From Rhizophagus irregularis (taxonomy: Eukaryota > Glomeromycota > Glomeromycetes > Glomerales > Glomeraceae), in assembly GCF_026210795.1 (NCBI RefSeq), contig NC_089460.1:1364001-1428000 (forward strand): a stretch of DNA of 64,000 nt, read 5' to 3'. Both the position numbers and the translations under genes were made by a program. Positions 1 to 11,196 of this stretch are shown here, in pieces; the stretch's first letter is position 1; the number at the start of each line of letters is the position of its first letter. The notes beneath the pieces are model-generated. The model was not told the DNA's origin, ran no database searches, and saw nothing but the letters and a program-made list of their open reading frames with translations.

Positions 1-1471
1 TTCCTTAAAAAATCTATTGAGAAGGTAAATTTTGACATTAAGCTAATAATTACTATAAACAGTAGCTTACAAATTATAGATTTATAGGCTATGAGAATAG
101 ACAAATATGAAGAAGGAAGCACTTCGTCAAGTTGTGTTGAAGACGTGTTTTATATTCTCAAGGAATGCTTAACAAGAACTGTAATGACATCTGATATGGA
201 ATGTTTAACATCAATGGTTAATTTAGTTAATCAAAGTTTGAAAGATGATTATCTTGCTTTATTTAAAGAGAGACTGTTAACCGCATTCGCAACTGCAGAA
301 CCAAAAGATGCAAAATTTGGTTATATGGTACGTATTTTATCTCTTTTCGATGAATTTGTTATTATTTACTCGACTTTTTTTTTATTTCTTTAGATTTTAT
401 TGAACAATTTGGATGTTAGTTGTGATTATACGCAAAGACTTACATCAGAATTAATAACAATTCCTTCAATTACTAAAAATGATTATAAAATAGTTGAAAA
501 ATGGTTCACTTCATTAAATAATATTACTACTGATAATTTTAAACCAATATTACAAGTAGGTGAATTTTTAAATAATAATTTAATTGTTTATAACTTATAT
601 ATTTAACTAAATTATATAATTCTTAGAGTGGATTAAATGAACTTTTTACTCAAATGATTAAACCAAGAATTAGACCTATTTTACAAGAAGCTTATAAAGA
701 TATTAAATATGTATTAGATGAAGATGAATATCATGAACAAGAAGCAGATGATAATTTTGCTAAAAGATTTGTAACTGGATTTGATAATTTAATTAAAGTT
801 TATCAGGTAAATTGTGAGAATTATATTAAATTTTATTTTTTGAAATACATTTTTAATTTAATTCTAAAATTTTAGGCAACATTTACAGAAAATAATTATA
901 ATCAAATTATGATACATATTTTAGAATCTGTTATTAATTTGTGGGAAAAAACTGTTTTTGTAACAAAATTCACTCAGGTATTATTATTTAGTAAATAATT
1001 TTATACTTAATGAACTTAATGAGTTTTTTTTACAACTTATTCTTTATTTTAAAATAGTATGGTGCATTAAGATTTGATAAAGATTTGCGATCTGTAACTA
1101 ATTATTTTTCAGCTAAAATGCAATGGCCATTTAGAGATAAATTTACTAGATTAAATCAAATTTCAACTTTACTTAATTTGGAATCTGTAAGTACAGTTAA
1201 TTTAATATAATAATTTAAAAAAATACAATTAACTAAATTAATTTTATTTTTAGTTATCTGAAATTTATGAATATTGGGGAAGTACTACTAAAGCAACAAG
1301 TTCAATTACATGGAGATTAACTGTTACTGAAATAAAAAAGATAGTTGGATTACGGTAAATTATTATTATAAATAATTTTGCTTTTAAGTTTAAATTTAAT
1401 AATAATTTTAATTATAATTTTATTATAGAATTGATTTTAATGCTGAAGAAATTTTAAAATTAAAACTATAG
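1..1471 (+). CDS. COG4: Conserved oligomeric Golgi complex subunit 4, C-terminal part (5' end outside window)
   Basis: This is the 3' part of a COG4 gene. COG4 is a lobe A subunit of the COG tethering complex for retrograde intra-Golgi vesicles. Exons read as <1-24, 88-327, 394-555, 627-806, 876-977, 1058-1186, 1254-1354 and 1429-1471. All junctions are GT..AG, introns are 63-80 nt, and the frame is kept to TAG at 1469-1471, giving 326 residues. Family hallmarks are SSCVEDVFYILKECLTR near the start, a KDLRSVTNYFSAKMQWPFRDKF block, and the C-terminal EYWGS...TWRLTVTEIKKIVGLRIDF with a final LKLKL. These match the conserved end of COG4, which closes with RIDF..EDIKRLRL in animals. The N-terminal half lies upstream of the window. 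The gene is convergent with the EHD gene, and a MITE-like element sits between them. Confidence 0.93.
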
Positions 1472-2117
1472 AATTAATAAATTACAATTTAAATAAATAA
1501 AATTTAAATAATAATGTTATTTAGTAAATTTTAAATAATTTAATTATATAAAATTTATTTATTTACCATTTTATTTAATATTGATTTATTAAACTATGTT
1601 ACTAATACTTAATAATAAATATATTAACTAAATTTTGCAATTATTTTTAAGTATCATATAAAAAATTTTTAATACTTGTAATAAAAAATTCAAAAAATAT
1701 TTATTTTTTTTATTTTAAACAAAATTAAGTTTTTGGGTTTGTAAAAAACATAAAAGTGATTAAATAAAAAATGAGTACAGTCAGACCTCTATAATTGCAC
1801 TCTCCATAATTGCACCACTATGTATACCCTCTCTAAATACACCCTCTGGTTCGGTCCCAAGCTTATATGATCTCTAATTATTTTACCTCTATAAATGCAC
1901 ACTCTCTTTAAATGCACTATTTTGAAAATTATGCATATGGTCCCAAGGGGTGTGCAATTATGGAGGTCTGACTGTAATATGATATAAGAAATATGGAATA
2001 AAAATAAAGATGAATTTATAACCTAAAGTCAATTAAAGGATAATCTATTGAAATAGTAGTTGATTACTAGTTTATCTTAAATTATTCTAATTATTCTAAT
2101 TTTAATTTTTTGAATAT
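1472..2117. other. Tail-to-tail spacer between COG4 and the EHD gene
   Basis: AT-rich 3' flank shared by two convergent genes. Apart from homopolymer runs it holds one clear structure, the inverted-repeat element at 1778-1974. No coding sequence is visible. Confidence 0.8.
1778..1974. mobile_element. MITE-like element with pogo/Tc1-type inverted repeats and TA duplication
   Basis: The 197-bp element has near-perfect terminal inverted repeats: CAGTCAGACCTCTATAATTG on the left and the reverse complement of CAATTATGGAGGTCTGACTG on the right. The arms match at about 22 of 23 bases and extend into a GCAC. TA dinucleotides flank both ends (1776-1777 and 1975-1976), as expected from Tc1/mariner/pogo target duplication. 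Inside are subterminal repeats of the GGTCCCAAG type and further TAAATGCAC copies. There is no coding capacity, so it would be non-autonomous. Assignment to pogo/Tigger rests on the CAGT start, the CCTCTATAA arm and the TA duplication. Confidence 0.85.
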
Positions 2118-4310
2118 TTAAACCTTCCTATTAGGAACCATTGATTTTGGTAATTCGTCTGGTAATTCACCACCAGATAAAACACCTTTACAAAGATGCA
2201 TAGCTACAGCAAATTGATCTGCATCCATATATCCATCATTATCCCAATCAGCCAAATTCCAAACTTTTTTAAGTATATCATTTGATAAACCTGTTTCCAT
2301 CAAAACAGGTCTGACAGAAGCACCGGAAACTTTTCCGTCAACAGGATGCAAAGAATTGAATTGCGGCATAACGGAAGCTTTATCAACTGAAGAAAATTCC
2401 CAATAACTGGGAGGAAGCTCTGAATCAAGATAACTTGGTTCAGAACCTTCAAAAGGATTGCGCTCGCCAGGTAATAATGCTCTATTTCCTTGAGGAAATT
2501 TAGCCATTAATTTTGGCAGGTCATTAGCAAGCGCCTAATGAGTACCGTAATAGGAAGTTTAAATACGGGAAAATCAAAGAAATCATGAAAAAGATTAATT
2601 TAAAAATATACTTGCATCTTCTGCTCTTTCCAATATATTTGGCTTAAGACTATGAAAATTTTCAAATTTGTGGAGTCTTAAACCTTGTTTAAATCTTTCC
2701 ACGTTTGGAAAATCTCCTGGCGCTAATTGATGACGCTGCATTATTGTTATAAATTCTTTATCTAATCTATTAATAAGTTCATTCTGTTTGGATTGTTTAC
2801 GAAACATTGCTGGCATTTCTTTTTTTAAATGCCCAATAATATAAGCATGCACCTGTTAAAAAATTTAATTTCTCGCTTAATATTCAAGTAGACAAGAAAA
2901 AACAAATGTCATGGCTTACCTTTGCTAATCTGGCTCTTTTAACGATTTCGTTTATCTTTCTAATAATTGCATTACGGGGTAGTTCTCGCATACTTTTGAG
3001 TAAATCATTTTGCTCAGCTTCAATTAAAGTTCGACAGTCCTCGAATACATTTGGAGGCTTTTCGGACCAAAATGAACACAGATACACTCGCATTACTTCG
3101 GGTGTTTGAACAACTTTACCTAATGACCACATAAGCGCCCCGTATACCCGCATTAATTGTTGTTCATCTACCATATCTGCTTTATTTAGCAAAACTTTAA
3201 CCTTCTCTGCTTGTCCTTTTAATGAATGAATCGCCATTTTAAATTCATTCGAAATATCTAATTTATGTGCGTCAAATAGTAACAATATCAAATCCGCTCG
3301 CTCTGCAAAGTATTCAATTACAGATGTAAAATCATAACCACGATCTATTCGTTGTTTATCGCCAGCAAGGATTCCGGGGGTATCAATGATAGTCATATTT
3401 TCCAACTCAGGTGAAGGAAGTTGTGAAACCTATTATATAAAAACAATACGTAAAATGTATCAATTATAATAATTATAATTATATATGAATTTGAAAACAA
3501 AATACCTGAAACTTGGACAAAAATGCTTGTCCAAATTTATTTAGTCCTCGAAATGGTAATTGAGCATTTACAGCTGCAGCATTACCTGGAATAACCTGCA
3601 AATAAGATTTAATTTTAAAATCGGGTAAATATTTGAAAAAAAAAACGAAATAATTGTAATTATACTAACTCGATCTTCAACGCTATTCATAACGGCTACA
3701 AAACGATCCGTCTAAATTTCGATCAAAAAATACGGAATGCCATTACTGATCATACATGATATCAAAAATATTTTTTTTGGCTAGCAATTTAAAGAGTCCC
3801 ATTAAATAACATTTTGCACAATATTTTATCTGAGGCTCTTAATAAAAACAAATTTTCTTTAAACTCACTGTTGGTTCTACGCCAATATGACTTTCTGCAA
3901 AATAAAAAAATAAAAAATTTAAGTATATTCCTTTTATATTACAAAAGTAAAGTAAATACAGTATAAATCGATATAATACCAGGATATTCTTTTCCTAATA
4001 AATATTTAATGAATGTAGTTTTTCCTGTTGAATATTGTCCCATCAAAAGAACAATTGGCTTGGCTTCAATATCGCTATCAGTTAAAGGTTGCGAATGAAA
4101 ACTTTCAAAATTATAAGTGGTTTCTAATGGTTTGATTTTATTATTATATATTTTTTTTAAGCCCTCAATTATAGTGGCGTATTCTCCGTTAATATCGGAA
4201 GAACTAGAACTACTCTGCCCTTGTAAAGCTTGTGAAGAAGTACTACGGAAAGTTGAAGTTGGCGAAGTTGAATTTGATTTACTCAAGAGCGCTTCAAATT
4301 TATTACCCAT
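2118..4310 (-). CDS. EH-domain-containing dynamin-like ATPase (EHD/RME-1 family)
   Basis: A membrane-remodelling ATPase acting in endocytic recycling. Exons on the minus strand are 4310-3980, 3894-3869, 3711-3670, 3595-3506, 3429-2920, 2852-2616 and 2534-2118, encoding 550 residues (EHD proteins are about 530-550). The ATG at 4310 was chosen over an in-frame upstream TTG. An S-rich N-terminus is followed by P-loop GQYSTGKT (91-98), DTPG (179-182), NKAD (245-248), an NPF motif in the linker (438-440) and a C-terminal EH domain (about 455-550) with a calcium-loop-like DWDNDGYMDADQF. The last intron (2615-2535) must use a GC donor (GCAAGT) to keep the reading frame EDALANDLPKL. The usual GT four bases on gives an in-frame stop. 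EHD proteins are present in animals, plants and protists but missing from model yeasts. Confidence 0.94.
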
Positions 4311-4630
4311 TGTCAATTACTACTAGATTACTTAGATTAATACTATAGCTGGTACAACTCGTTATACTCGCTACATTCCAATTGAGCTGACAGATATCAA
4401 ATATCAATGTGGTGTTATGCAGTGTAACATCTAAAACGTGCTTGACGATCCATGAAATTATTTAAATATTTTCCGATTGGATTTTTTATTTTATTAAATA
4501 ACTATATAAAGGTACTATATGTATTTGAAGAAAGGGTAATAAACCTTTTTTTTTATGATTGTCAAAATATAAGAATAACTCAAATGAAATGATAAATAAA
4601 ATGATAATGTCCTTTTTAAAATCATGATAA
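4311..4630. promoter_or_regulatory. Spacer: EHD promoter and ERGIC-53-like 3' flank
   Basis: 320 bp between the EHD start codon and the stop of the next minus-strand gene. It should hold the 5' flank of the EHD gene nearer 4311 and nothing else recognisable. I see no distinct element beyond AT-rich sequence. Confidence 0.5.
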
Positions 4631-6844
4631 TCAAAAGAATTTTTTCCGATTCATTTCCATTTTTTTCTGATATAATACAAACAACGCGAGTAAACCTACT
4701 GCAGCAACTATAAATAGAGTGGTATATAAGAAGAAATATAACCATATAGATGTGGTTGATTCCTTATCTTTTGAGTTTTGATGTGTTTGGCGGAAATGCC
4801 CAGCAATTCGGTTCTAAAAACGCATTGGAAATGTTAGTGAATACAAAAGTCATTAACGTAAAAAATAATAAAAATATAACTTACATCTATGATCTCAATT
4901 CTTCCCAACATTCGCTGTATGTCTTCCTTTAAATTTCTAATTGCATGATCGCTCGAACCTACAGATAGTTTTGACACTCTAGATTCAAGAGAAGATATGC
5001 TAGCTATAACCTTATCCAATTTTTGTCTAAAAATCAAAATAGATGTTAATCTGGAGTAAATTTAAATATCAAACATCAAGAATAAAGTTGAATAAGTCTT
5101 ACGAAATAACAGATAATTGTCTTTCAGTAACGCTTGCTCCACTAGCATGATCGTTATAATTTACACCTCCGGGTTCTCGTATTAATTCATGTAATCTATC
5201 GAGCGATTCAAAAATTTTGGTCTGCATCCCTTTAATAAAATCGATGTTTCTCTAACATATGAAAGTAATTATGAATATAAATTATTCATAATATAAAAAA
5301 AAGGGCTATTTATAGATATATTTTTAAACGTATACTAACCGAATCTTCTCTATTCTTACTACCCTCTTTAGGATGCGATACAACTTTCTCAATATCTTCA
5401 ATGCGCTAGTAAACAACAATCAAATCAAAAAAGTAAACGAATTATTTCAGAGGAAATCGCATCCATTTCATGAATCTTACTTTTTTAATGTCTTTGGGTA
5501 TCTCATAATTTTTTGCTGAAACCTTTTTTATTTTTTCGGCCTCATGAGGCCGTAATGGTCTCTTTAAAAAAAAAAGGTAAAAGGAAGTTATTAAATGCTG
5601 GCATAAATTTAAAATTATCAGTATAGAATTACATTCTGTTTATCCACAGGATTTATTTCATAAGTTTCAAAGGAGAGAATATCGTGATCATCTGGCAGTA
5701 ATTTAATAATATAATTGTTAATTTAATAATTCATGCAATTTTGTTTGGATAAAACGACATACCGGGTGTTTCTCCTTCTGCCGTCGCCTAATTCAATAAT
5801 TAGAAAGTATCAACAAATACATATTCATTATAATATTTTTAAAAGAATTATAAAATGCTTACAGAAACTCCAAAATAATATCCAGTTGGCAGATATATAT
5901 TTTTTGCTTCAAAGCATGAATGATAGTCTTTTCCTCCGTCATTTTCGTCCACTGCCAACTATGAGTAAAATATCAAATATTATGCTATAATCAAATATAT
6001 ATTGAAATTCAACAAGAAATGATTATTTGAATACCCTAATAATATGGTTATAATACGATATCCTGGCATATACGGGTGATGCTGTATTGCGGAACAATCT
6101 ATGACATCCGGTAAGCATCGCGCCAACAGGTTCGCTTATATTATTATAGATTTTGGAACCATTATTAAAATGTGCCATTATAGAGGGATTTTCACGCTAT
6201 ATAAAGAATTAGAAAGTTGAATAATTTTTTACTATTGTTACCCAGAATCTGAATTGAAAATATAACTCACTTTTTTAGAATTGTCGACAGTTTCAAACAT
6301 GATCACTAATCCATCCCATTTATCCTTATTTCCATACACTGGTCCTTCTTCGGCGCGATCTTTGGTGTACCAGAACGCAATTCCTCTGCCGCCAACATAA
6401 AAGTTCCCTGTAATTCTAAATGATAACTTTATCTCCCATTCTTTATGTGGGTTTGGGAGTTGAGCCCATATTGAACCAGAGTGATTTGGAACACTAGGCG
6501 CCAATCGGATAAAATCTGGTGCAAGAAGAGTATCTATAAATCAATTAATTCAATTAGCATTTCTAATAATTTGAGAAATTTTTGTTAAAATTTTTCCCCT
6601 ATATAAAACAAATTTTTCCAAAAAAACCTGTAAAAAACTTACGCCCATATGTATCAAAAAACGGTACAGTATGATTATAATAATACGGTTTTTTGAAAGT
6701 AAGTTTATAGTCGTGCCTTAATTTAGGATTTCCGTAATCCTCATCCTCAAGAATATCGCGAGTATAAACAAAAGTTGGTACTGAAAGTATCAAAGTTGAT
6801 ATTAATATAAAGAACACAAAAGTCTTCAGTAGTCGAATGGCCAT
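4631..6844 (-). CDS. L-type lectin cargo receptor, ERGIC-53/LMAN1/Emp47 family
   Basis: A type I membrane lectin cycling between ER and Golgi as a glycoprotein cargo receptor. Eleven exons on the minus strand: 6844-6643, 6533-6271, 6196-6035, 5958-5863, 5787-5763, 5691-5633, 5561-5481, 5405-5340, 5251-5103, 5026-4885 and 4813-4631, encoding 475 residues. A signal peptide (1-28) is followed by the lectin fold with RLAPSVPNHSGSIW, GIAFWYTKDRAEEGPVYG, MAHFNNGS and DDHDILSF. The two cysteines of the family disulfide are present in TGCHRLFRN and YHSCFEAKN. A lumenal coiled-coil stalk, a membrane helix (about 438-463) and the tail RKKFF follow. The C-terminal KKFF is the ER export/retrieval signal of animal ERGIC-53. 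Every splice phase agrees, so the model is firm. It is in tandem with the EHD gene and divergent from EDC3. Confidence 0.94.
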
Positions 6845-7704
6845 TTTTTCGAAGTTTATAAATTCGGTCGACTTTCCTTGGAACGTCTGTTATCGAAAAA
6901 ATTTTCGTGGCTTTCATCAATTTGTCGTGTTTTACTTTTAAAATGCTCATCCAATCGTTTTATGACAATTGTCAAATATCCCGTTCAATCAAATTTGGTA
7001 ATTTTGAATTTTCAAAGTTTGAAAGTGAAAATAAATATTCATTATATTTATTTTTTAAAAAAAATTCAATTTTTTGTTCTTTCAGCGGTTTTTAAATATT
7101 ATCAAATTTTCATTGACGATAGAATCGATAGATGCATCAGTTTATTTATTACAATGAAAAATTTAAATGTTTATTTGGTCTTTTTTTTTTAATTCATAAA
7201 CGTTTATTTTATCGATTATATAGATCTAACAACAAAAACCTTAAATGCTTACATTTCTATATCAATTCAATACTGCACTGAAAGTTTATTCATTTTTTGT
7301 TAAATCTAAAAAAGAAACCAATTCATTGATCTTCAACGCGGCGCAGCAATTTTTTTTCGCGTCTTATCACACAGGCAAATCGTTAGAATAAGTCAATAAG
7401 TCACAAGCCCCCATTTTAGCCCCGCCCAATCTTTATAAGGTAAAGATATTTGACACGAATTATTTAGAATCTACTTCAACTATTAGTGTTTTACTTATAT
7501 ATAGACTAGCCAATCATCATCGACTTTTGATTACCAAAAATAGGTATCACATTATGTATTAAATAAACACTATATTTTTTTCTTTCAGCTATAATTACTC
7601 AATAGATAGGCAAAAAATATTTTCTGTTCTTATTTCAAATTTTCATAAACTCTTTTTTTTTAAAAGAAAACTACATAGCTTTATAAAACTAGAATAAAAG
7701 TGTT
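6845..7704. promoter_or_regulatory. Divergent promoter region of the lectin gene and EDC3
   Basis: 860 bp separating two start codons in opposite directions. Most is AT-rich. A more GC-rich patch at about 7330-7440 contains CGCGGCGCAGC and CCCCGCCCAATC followed by CTTTATAAGG, a plausible core-promoter block for EDC3 about 270 bp from its ATG. This is inference from composition. No RNA evidence is available. Confidence 0.45.
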
Positions 7705-10700
7705 ATGGCGGAAGCTTTCATTGGTTACAGCGTACACGTCGAACTTGCGAATGGCTCGTCATTGGAGGGAACTGTGTCGCATATTGATTCTCATACGCAA
7801 CTTTTGACTCTAAAAAATGGTTTGTATTTTATGCTGCTTATTATTGTTTCAACACTAAATATTTTTCATATTATCATTTATATTGACTGTTTTTATCGAA
7901 ATATCAGTAAATGTTAAATATAATGGTCATTCTCAACAGTGGTCTATATACGGTGTAGCAGGCGCGGATATCAAAGATCTTAAAATTATTTCATCGAATT
8001 CAACATCTAATACTCAACAACCGTATCATGTACATTCTAACGTAAATACATTCGAAAATGGAGGACCGTCTTCAAAAAGTGATACACCTGCTCCAAACAA
8101 CGTAGTCAACCCAATATTAACTCAAAGTCAACAACCGTCGACAATATATTCAAATTCTCCTTTTCCAGATCCTGCAATTATTTCGGTTGGTTACCTTTTT
8201 TCTTGGACAAATAAAAAAATATACGAGATCATTAAAAAAAATACATTTATCTTTTAGTATTCTCCGGCACCTATCCAACAACAATCATATCCCTTGTCGA
8301 GTCCGTATGGTGTATCAAGGTAAAAATTTTTTCTCTTTATTATTTATAATAACTAAGTATAGAAAGTAAATAATTGCTAATGTTGGCGGGTAGTATTATT
8401 AATTTCATGTTTGCTTATTATTATTTTTAATTCTATTTTTAGGGCTTCCTCACCGTATGTTGTACGTATCTTAAATTTAGATATCCGAAAAAGTGAAGAT
8501 TGATGGCGATATCTATGTTTGAAATTTATTATTAACATTTAGAAAGTCGTTGTATAATGATGTCTATCTAGTATACCTTGGTGTTTACCCTTGATTGATT
8601 GCTGGTCTGACATTTATTGTCCTTCCACCTTTTGGCGCAATACCATAGAATCTTCAACAGCAGCACATCGACGTTCAGGTTCCGACGAAAATCTCCCAAA
8701 CAACTTCAACCGGAGACAGTGATTCAAAGTATGACGAAGAGGAGACAACCACAAACGGCTACGAAGAAAATTCGAAGCGTACGGTTAACGGTAATCATGA
8801 TTCAAGTGGTGTCGAATCGGATGTTGCATCATACAGTCATAAAAAATCTTCACGAAGAAAGAAGGTATTTGAAAATTTTTAAATGGCTTATAATATTCCT
8901 AGAATTATTTCTAACATACATTTGTTTGAAGAATCAAAATTCAAATGGCCAATACCAAAATTTAAGAACTCATCCTTCTCCTGGTATGATGTCTATATAT
9001 TAATTCTTCCTTTTAAACCCTTAATTTCTTATTTTCTATTTTTTTCGAAATTTTTTATGTATTAGCAAGAAAATTTCGACGAGGACGTCGTCAAATCCAT
9101 GAATGGGCAGGCGGGGATGTTAATGACTTTAAATCTGAAGAATTCGATTTCCAGGGCAATTTAGACCTATTCGACAAAGAAAAGGTTTTTGCAGAAATCA
9201 GAGTAAGGAAACTATTTTTATGATTTAATACCATAATTTGAACAATTTCATTAATTATTTGATTATTTAGGAATTAGATTCTACGGCACCAGAAAATCTT
9301 CTTGTAAATATTAATCGTAATCCTAATTATCGTATGAATCACCGTAACGGGAATCATTCAAACCAAAACTCTCAATCAAAATTGGCATCTCATGAGAATG
9401 TGCTTGAAGTTTCAACTCGTAAATCCAAGTTTTACCATACTGATGAAGAAGATGAAACGGCTAATGATGGAGAAGTTGATTCTGATGGTTCATGGAAAAA
9501 GAAGAAGAAAGCGAATGGTGGAGATCATCGAAAGGTCAAGATAAGAACATTAACTGGTGTTGCATGCCCAACGGTTCAACCTTTGCAAATGGTTGAAGTT
9601 GAAAGAATTGCAGGTGAAGTTAATTTCCAATTGTTAACAATTTGAAAAACGATCACTAACATCAAATTCAATATTCGTGAATTATTACGTTTTATAGCAT
9701 TGGAAACTGGACCAAACGAAGACCAGATGATCGAAAATGCCGGCAGAGGTGCTTCTATGATGTGTCTCCAAGCACTTGGTATGTATATAATTAAAAAACT
9801 ATTACCGCCCTCTTTTCTTAATAACAATTTTTTTTTAAACAAAATGAAGGCGGTTCACGACGTATACAGCCAAATAATCATAACGCAGCTCCGCTTGTCG
9901 TTATACTTGCTGGGAATAACAAAACTGGAACTTATGGCCTGGCTACTGCACGACATCTTGCAAATCATGGTTGTCACGTTATTGCATGTGTCGTTGGCAA
10001 AGAAACGGACCTACTCAAGGTAAAATAATATATTGATGAAATACGTACAAAGAAAAGTCAAATAATAGTATTAATTTTCGTTGATTAGAATGTTGCGTTC
10101 CAACAAAAGATTTTACTTCCAACTAGCGGTAAAATTGTGAAAACTGTTGAAGGTATATTATATATTTATTTTCGTACTTGATTTTTATTCATTAATAATT
10201 GACTTAGCTTAATTTGTTATTTTATAACTAAGACCTTCCACAGCAATTTACGAACCCTGTCGATCTTATCGTCGATGCTTTGCTTGGTTATCAATTCACT
10301 TTACGAGATATTGTAGATGAACATGATAAACGTTTAATATGTGATTTGATGGATTGGGCTAATAATAATAAAGCACCCGTCTTAAGTCTAGATATGCCTA
10401 GTGGCGTGAATGGAAATACGGGTAAGTATCAGTTATTTTTGACATTTGATTATTTTGAATTTAGAATATTCATTATTTTCAAAAAAAAAAAAAAAAAAAT
10501 TTAAAAGGGAGTCCTGTTAATTCTGCACATTATATCCACCCAAAATGGACTCTTTGCCTTGGAGCTCCCAAAAGTGGATGTAAATCACGTACAGTTACCG
10601 GCGAGCTTTTCTTAGCTGACATAGGCGTTCCAAGAGTTTGTTGGAAGAGGATCGGTGTAAAAGGCTGGGGAATGCCATGGGGTAGCGAATATTTAGTTGG

Positions 10701-10719
10701 ATTGGAGTATTCTACATAA
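7705..10719 (+). CDS. EDC3: Enhancer of mRNA decapping 3
   Basis: A P-body scaffold that activates Dcp2 decapping. Exons: 7705-7819, 7908-8185, 8258-8319, 8443-8454, 8543-8570, 8649-8864, 8932-8983, 9066-9202, 9271-9613, 9698-9778, 9850-10019, 10089-10152, 10233-10421 and 10508-10719, giving 652 residues. Three domains follow in order: an N-terminal divergent LSm domain (MAEAFIGYSVHVELANG... to GADIKDLKIIS), an FDF domain (NDFKSEEFDFQGNLDLFDKE), and a C-terminal YjeF_N Rossmann domain (AGNNKTGTYGLATARHLA, LDMPSGVNGNTG, TGELFLADIG). The linker is low complexity. Exons 4 and 5 (12 and 28 nt) are the least certain. They are supported by phase and usual intron length, and skipping exon 4 would also keep frame. 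Confidence 0.92.
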
Positions 10720-11196
10720 TGTAACATCTCCAAAGAAAAATTAAGTATATAAGTATATATAATTATTTAATGTACACTCTTCGATTATAATATGATATCA
10801 TATCTCATTTGCTCTAAAAAAATTATTCATTTGATCCTTTTTGTTCTGTGTCTTTCCGTTTATAAGTTTGCGGGAAGCGAATTCGTGAATTCGTATTAAA
10901 AATACAAGGATTAATTTTTATATAAATTAAAGTGTTTCGTTACAATAAATTAACAGAACATAAAAGGAATAATAAACGGCAAACAAAATAAAAAAATTCA
11001 ATATCTTCTCTTTATCATTTTTACTATAGGAAGTAAAAGATCAGAAAAAACTATTTTGAATGTTTGATATATCTTTTTATTACTTTAAATAAAAATAAAT
11101 ACGTCGGTCAAAATCTATTTGGAGTACTGTATAAAAATACGAAGTACTTATTAAACTATTATTAACAAAATAATCTATTATTTATACTAAAAAAAA
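10720..11196. other. Tail-to-tail spacer between EDC3 and UAP1
   Basis: 477 bp of AT-rich 3' flank of two convergent genes. I see no gene, RNA or inverted repeat of note. Confidence 0.6.

Noticed and set aside
7931-7940. Alternative EDC3 acceptor at CTCAACAG
   Set aside because: It shifts frame relative to exon 1. The acceptor ATATCAG at 7901-7907 keeps phase and joins the LSm strands.
8617-9003. Long open frame overlapping EDC3 exons
   Set aside because: It is the wrong frame of the EDC3 linker exons; the spliced frame carries the conserved FDF and YjeF_N domains.
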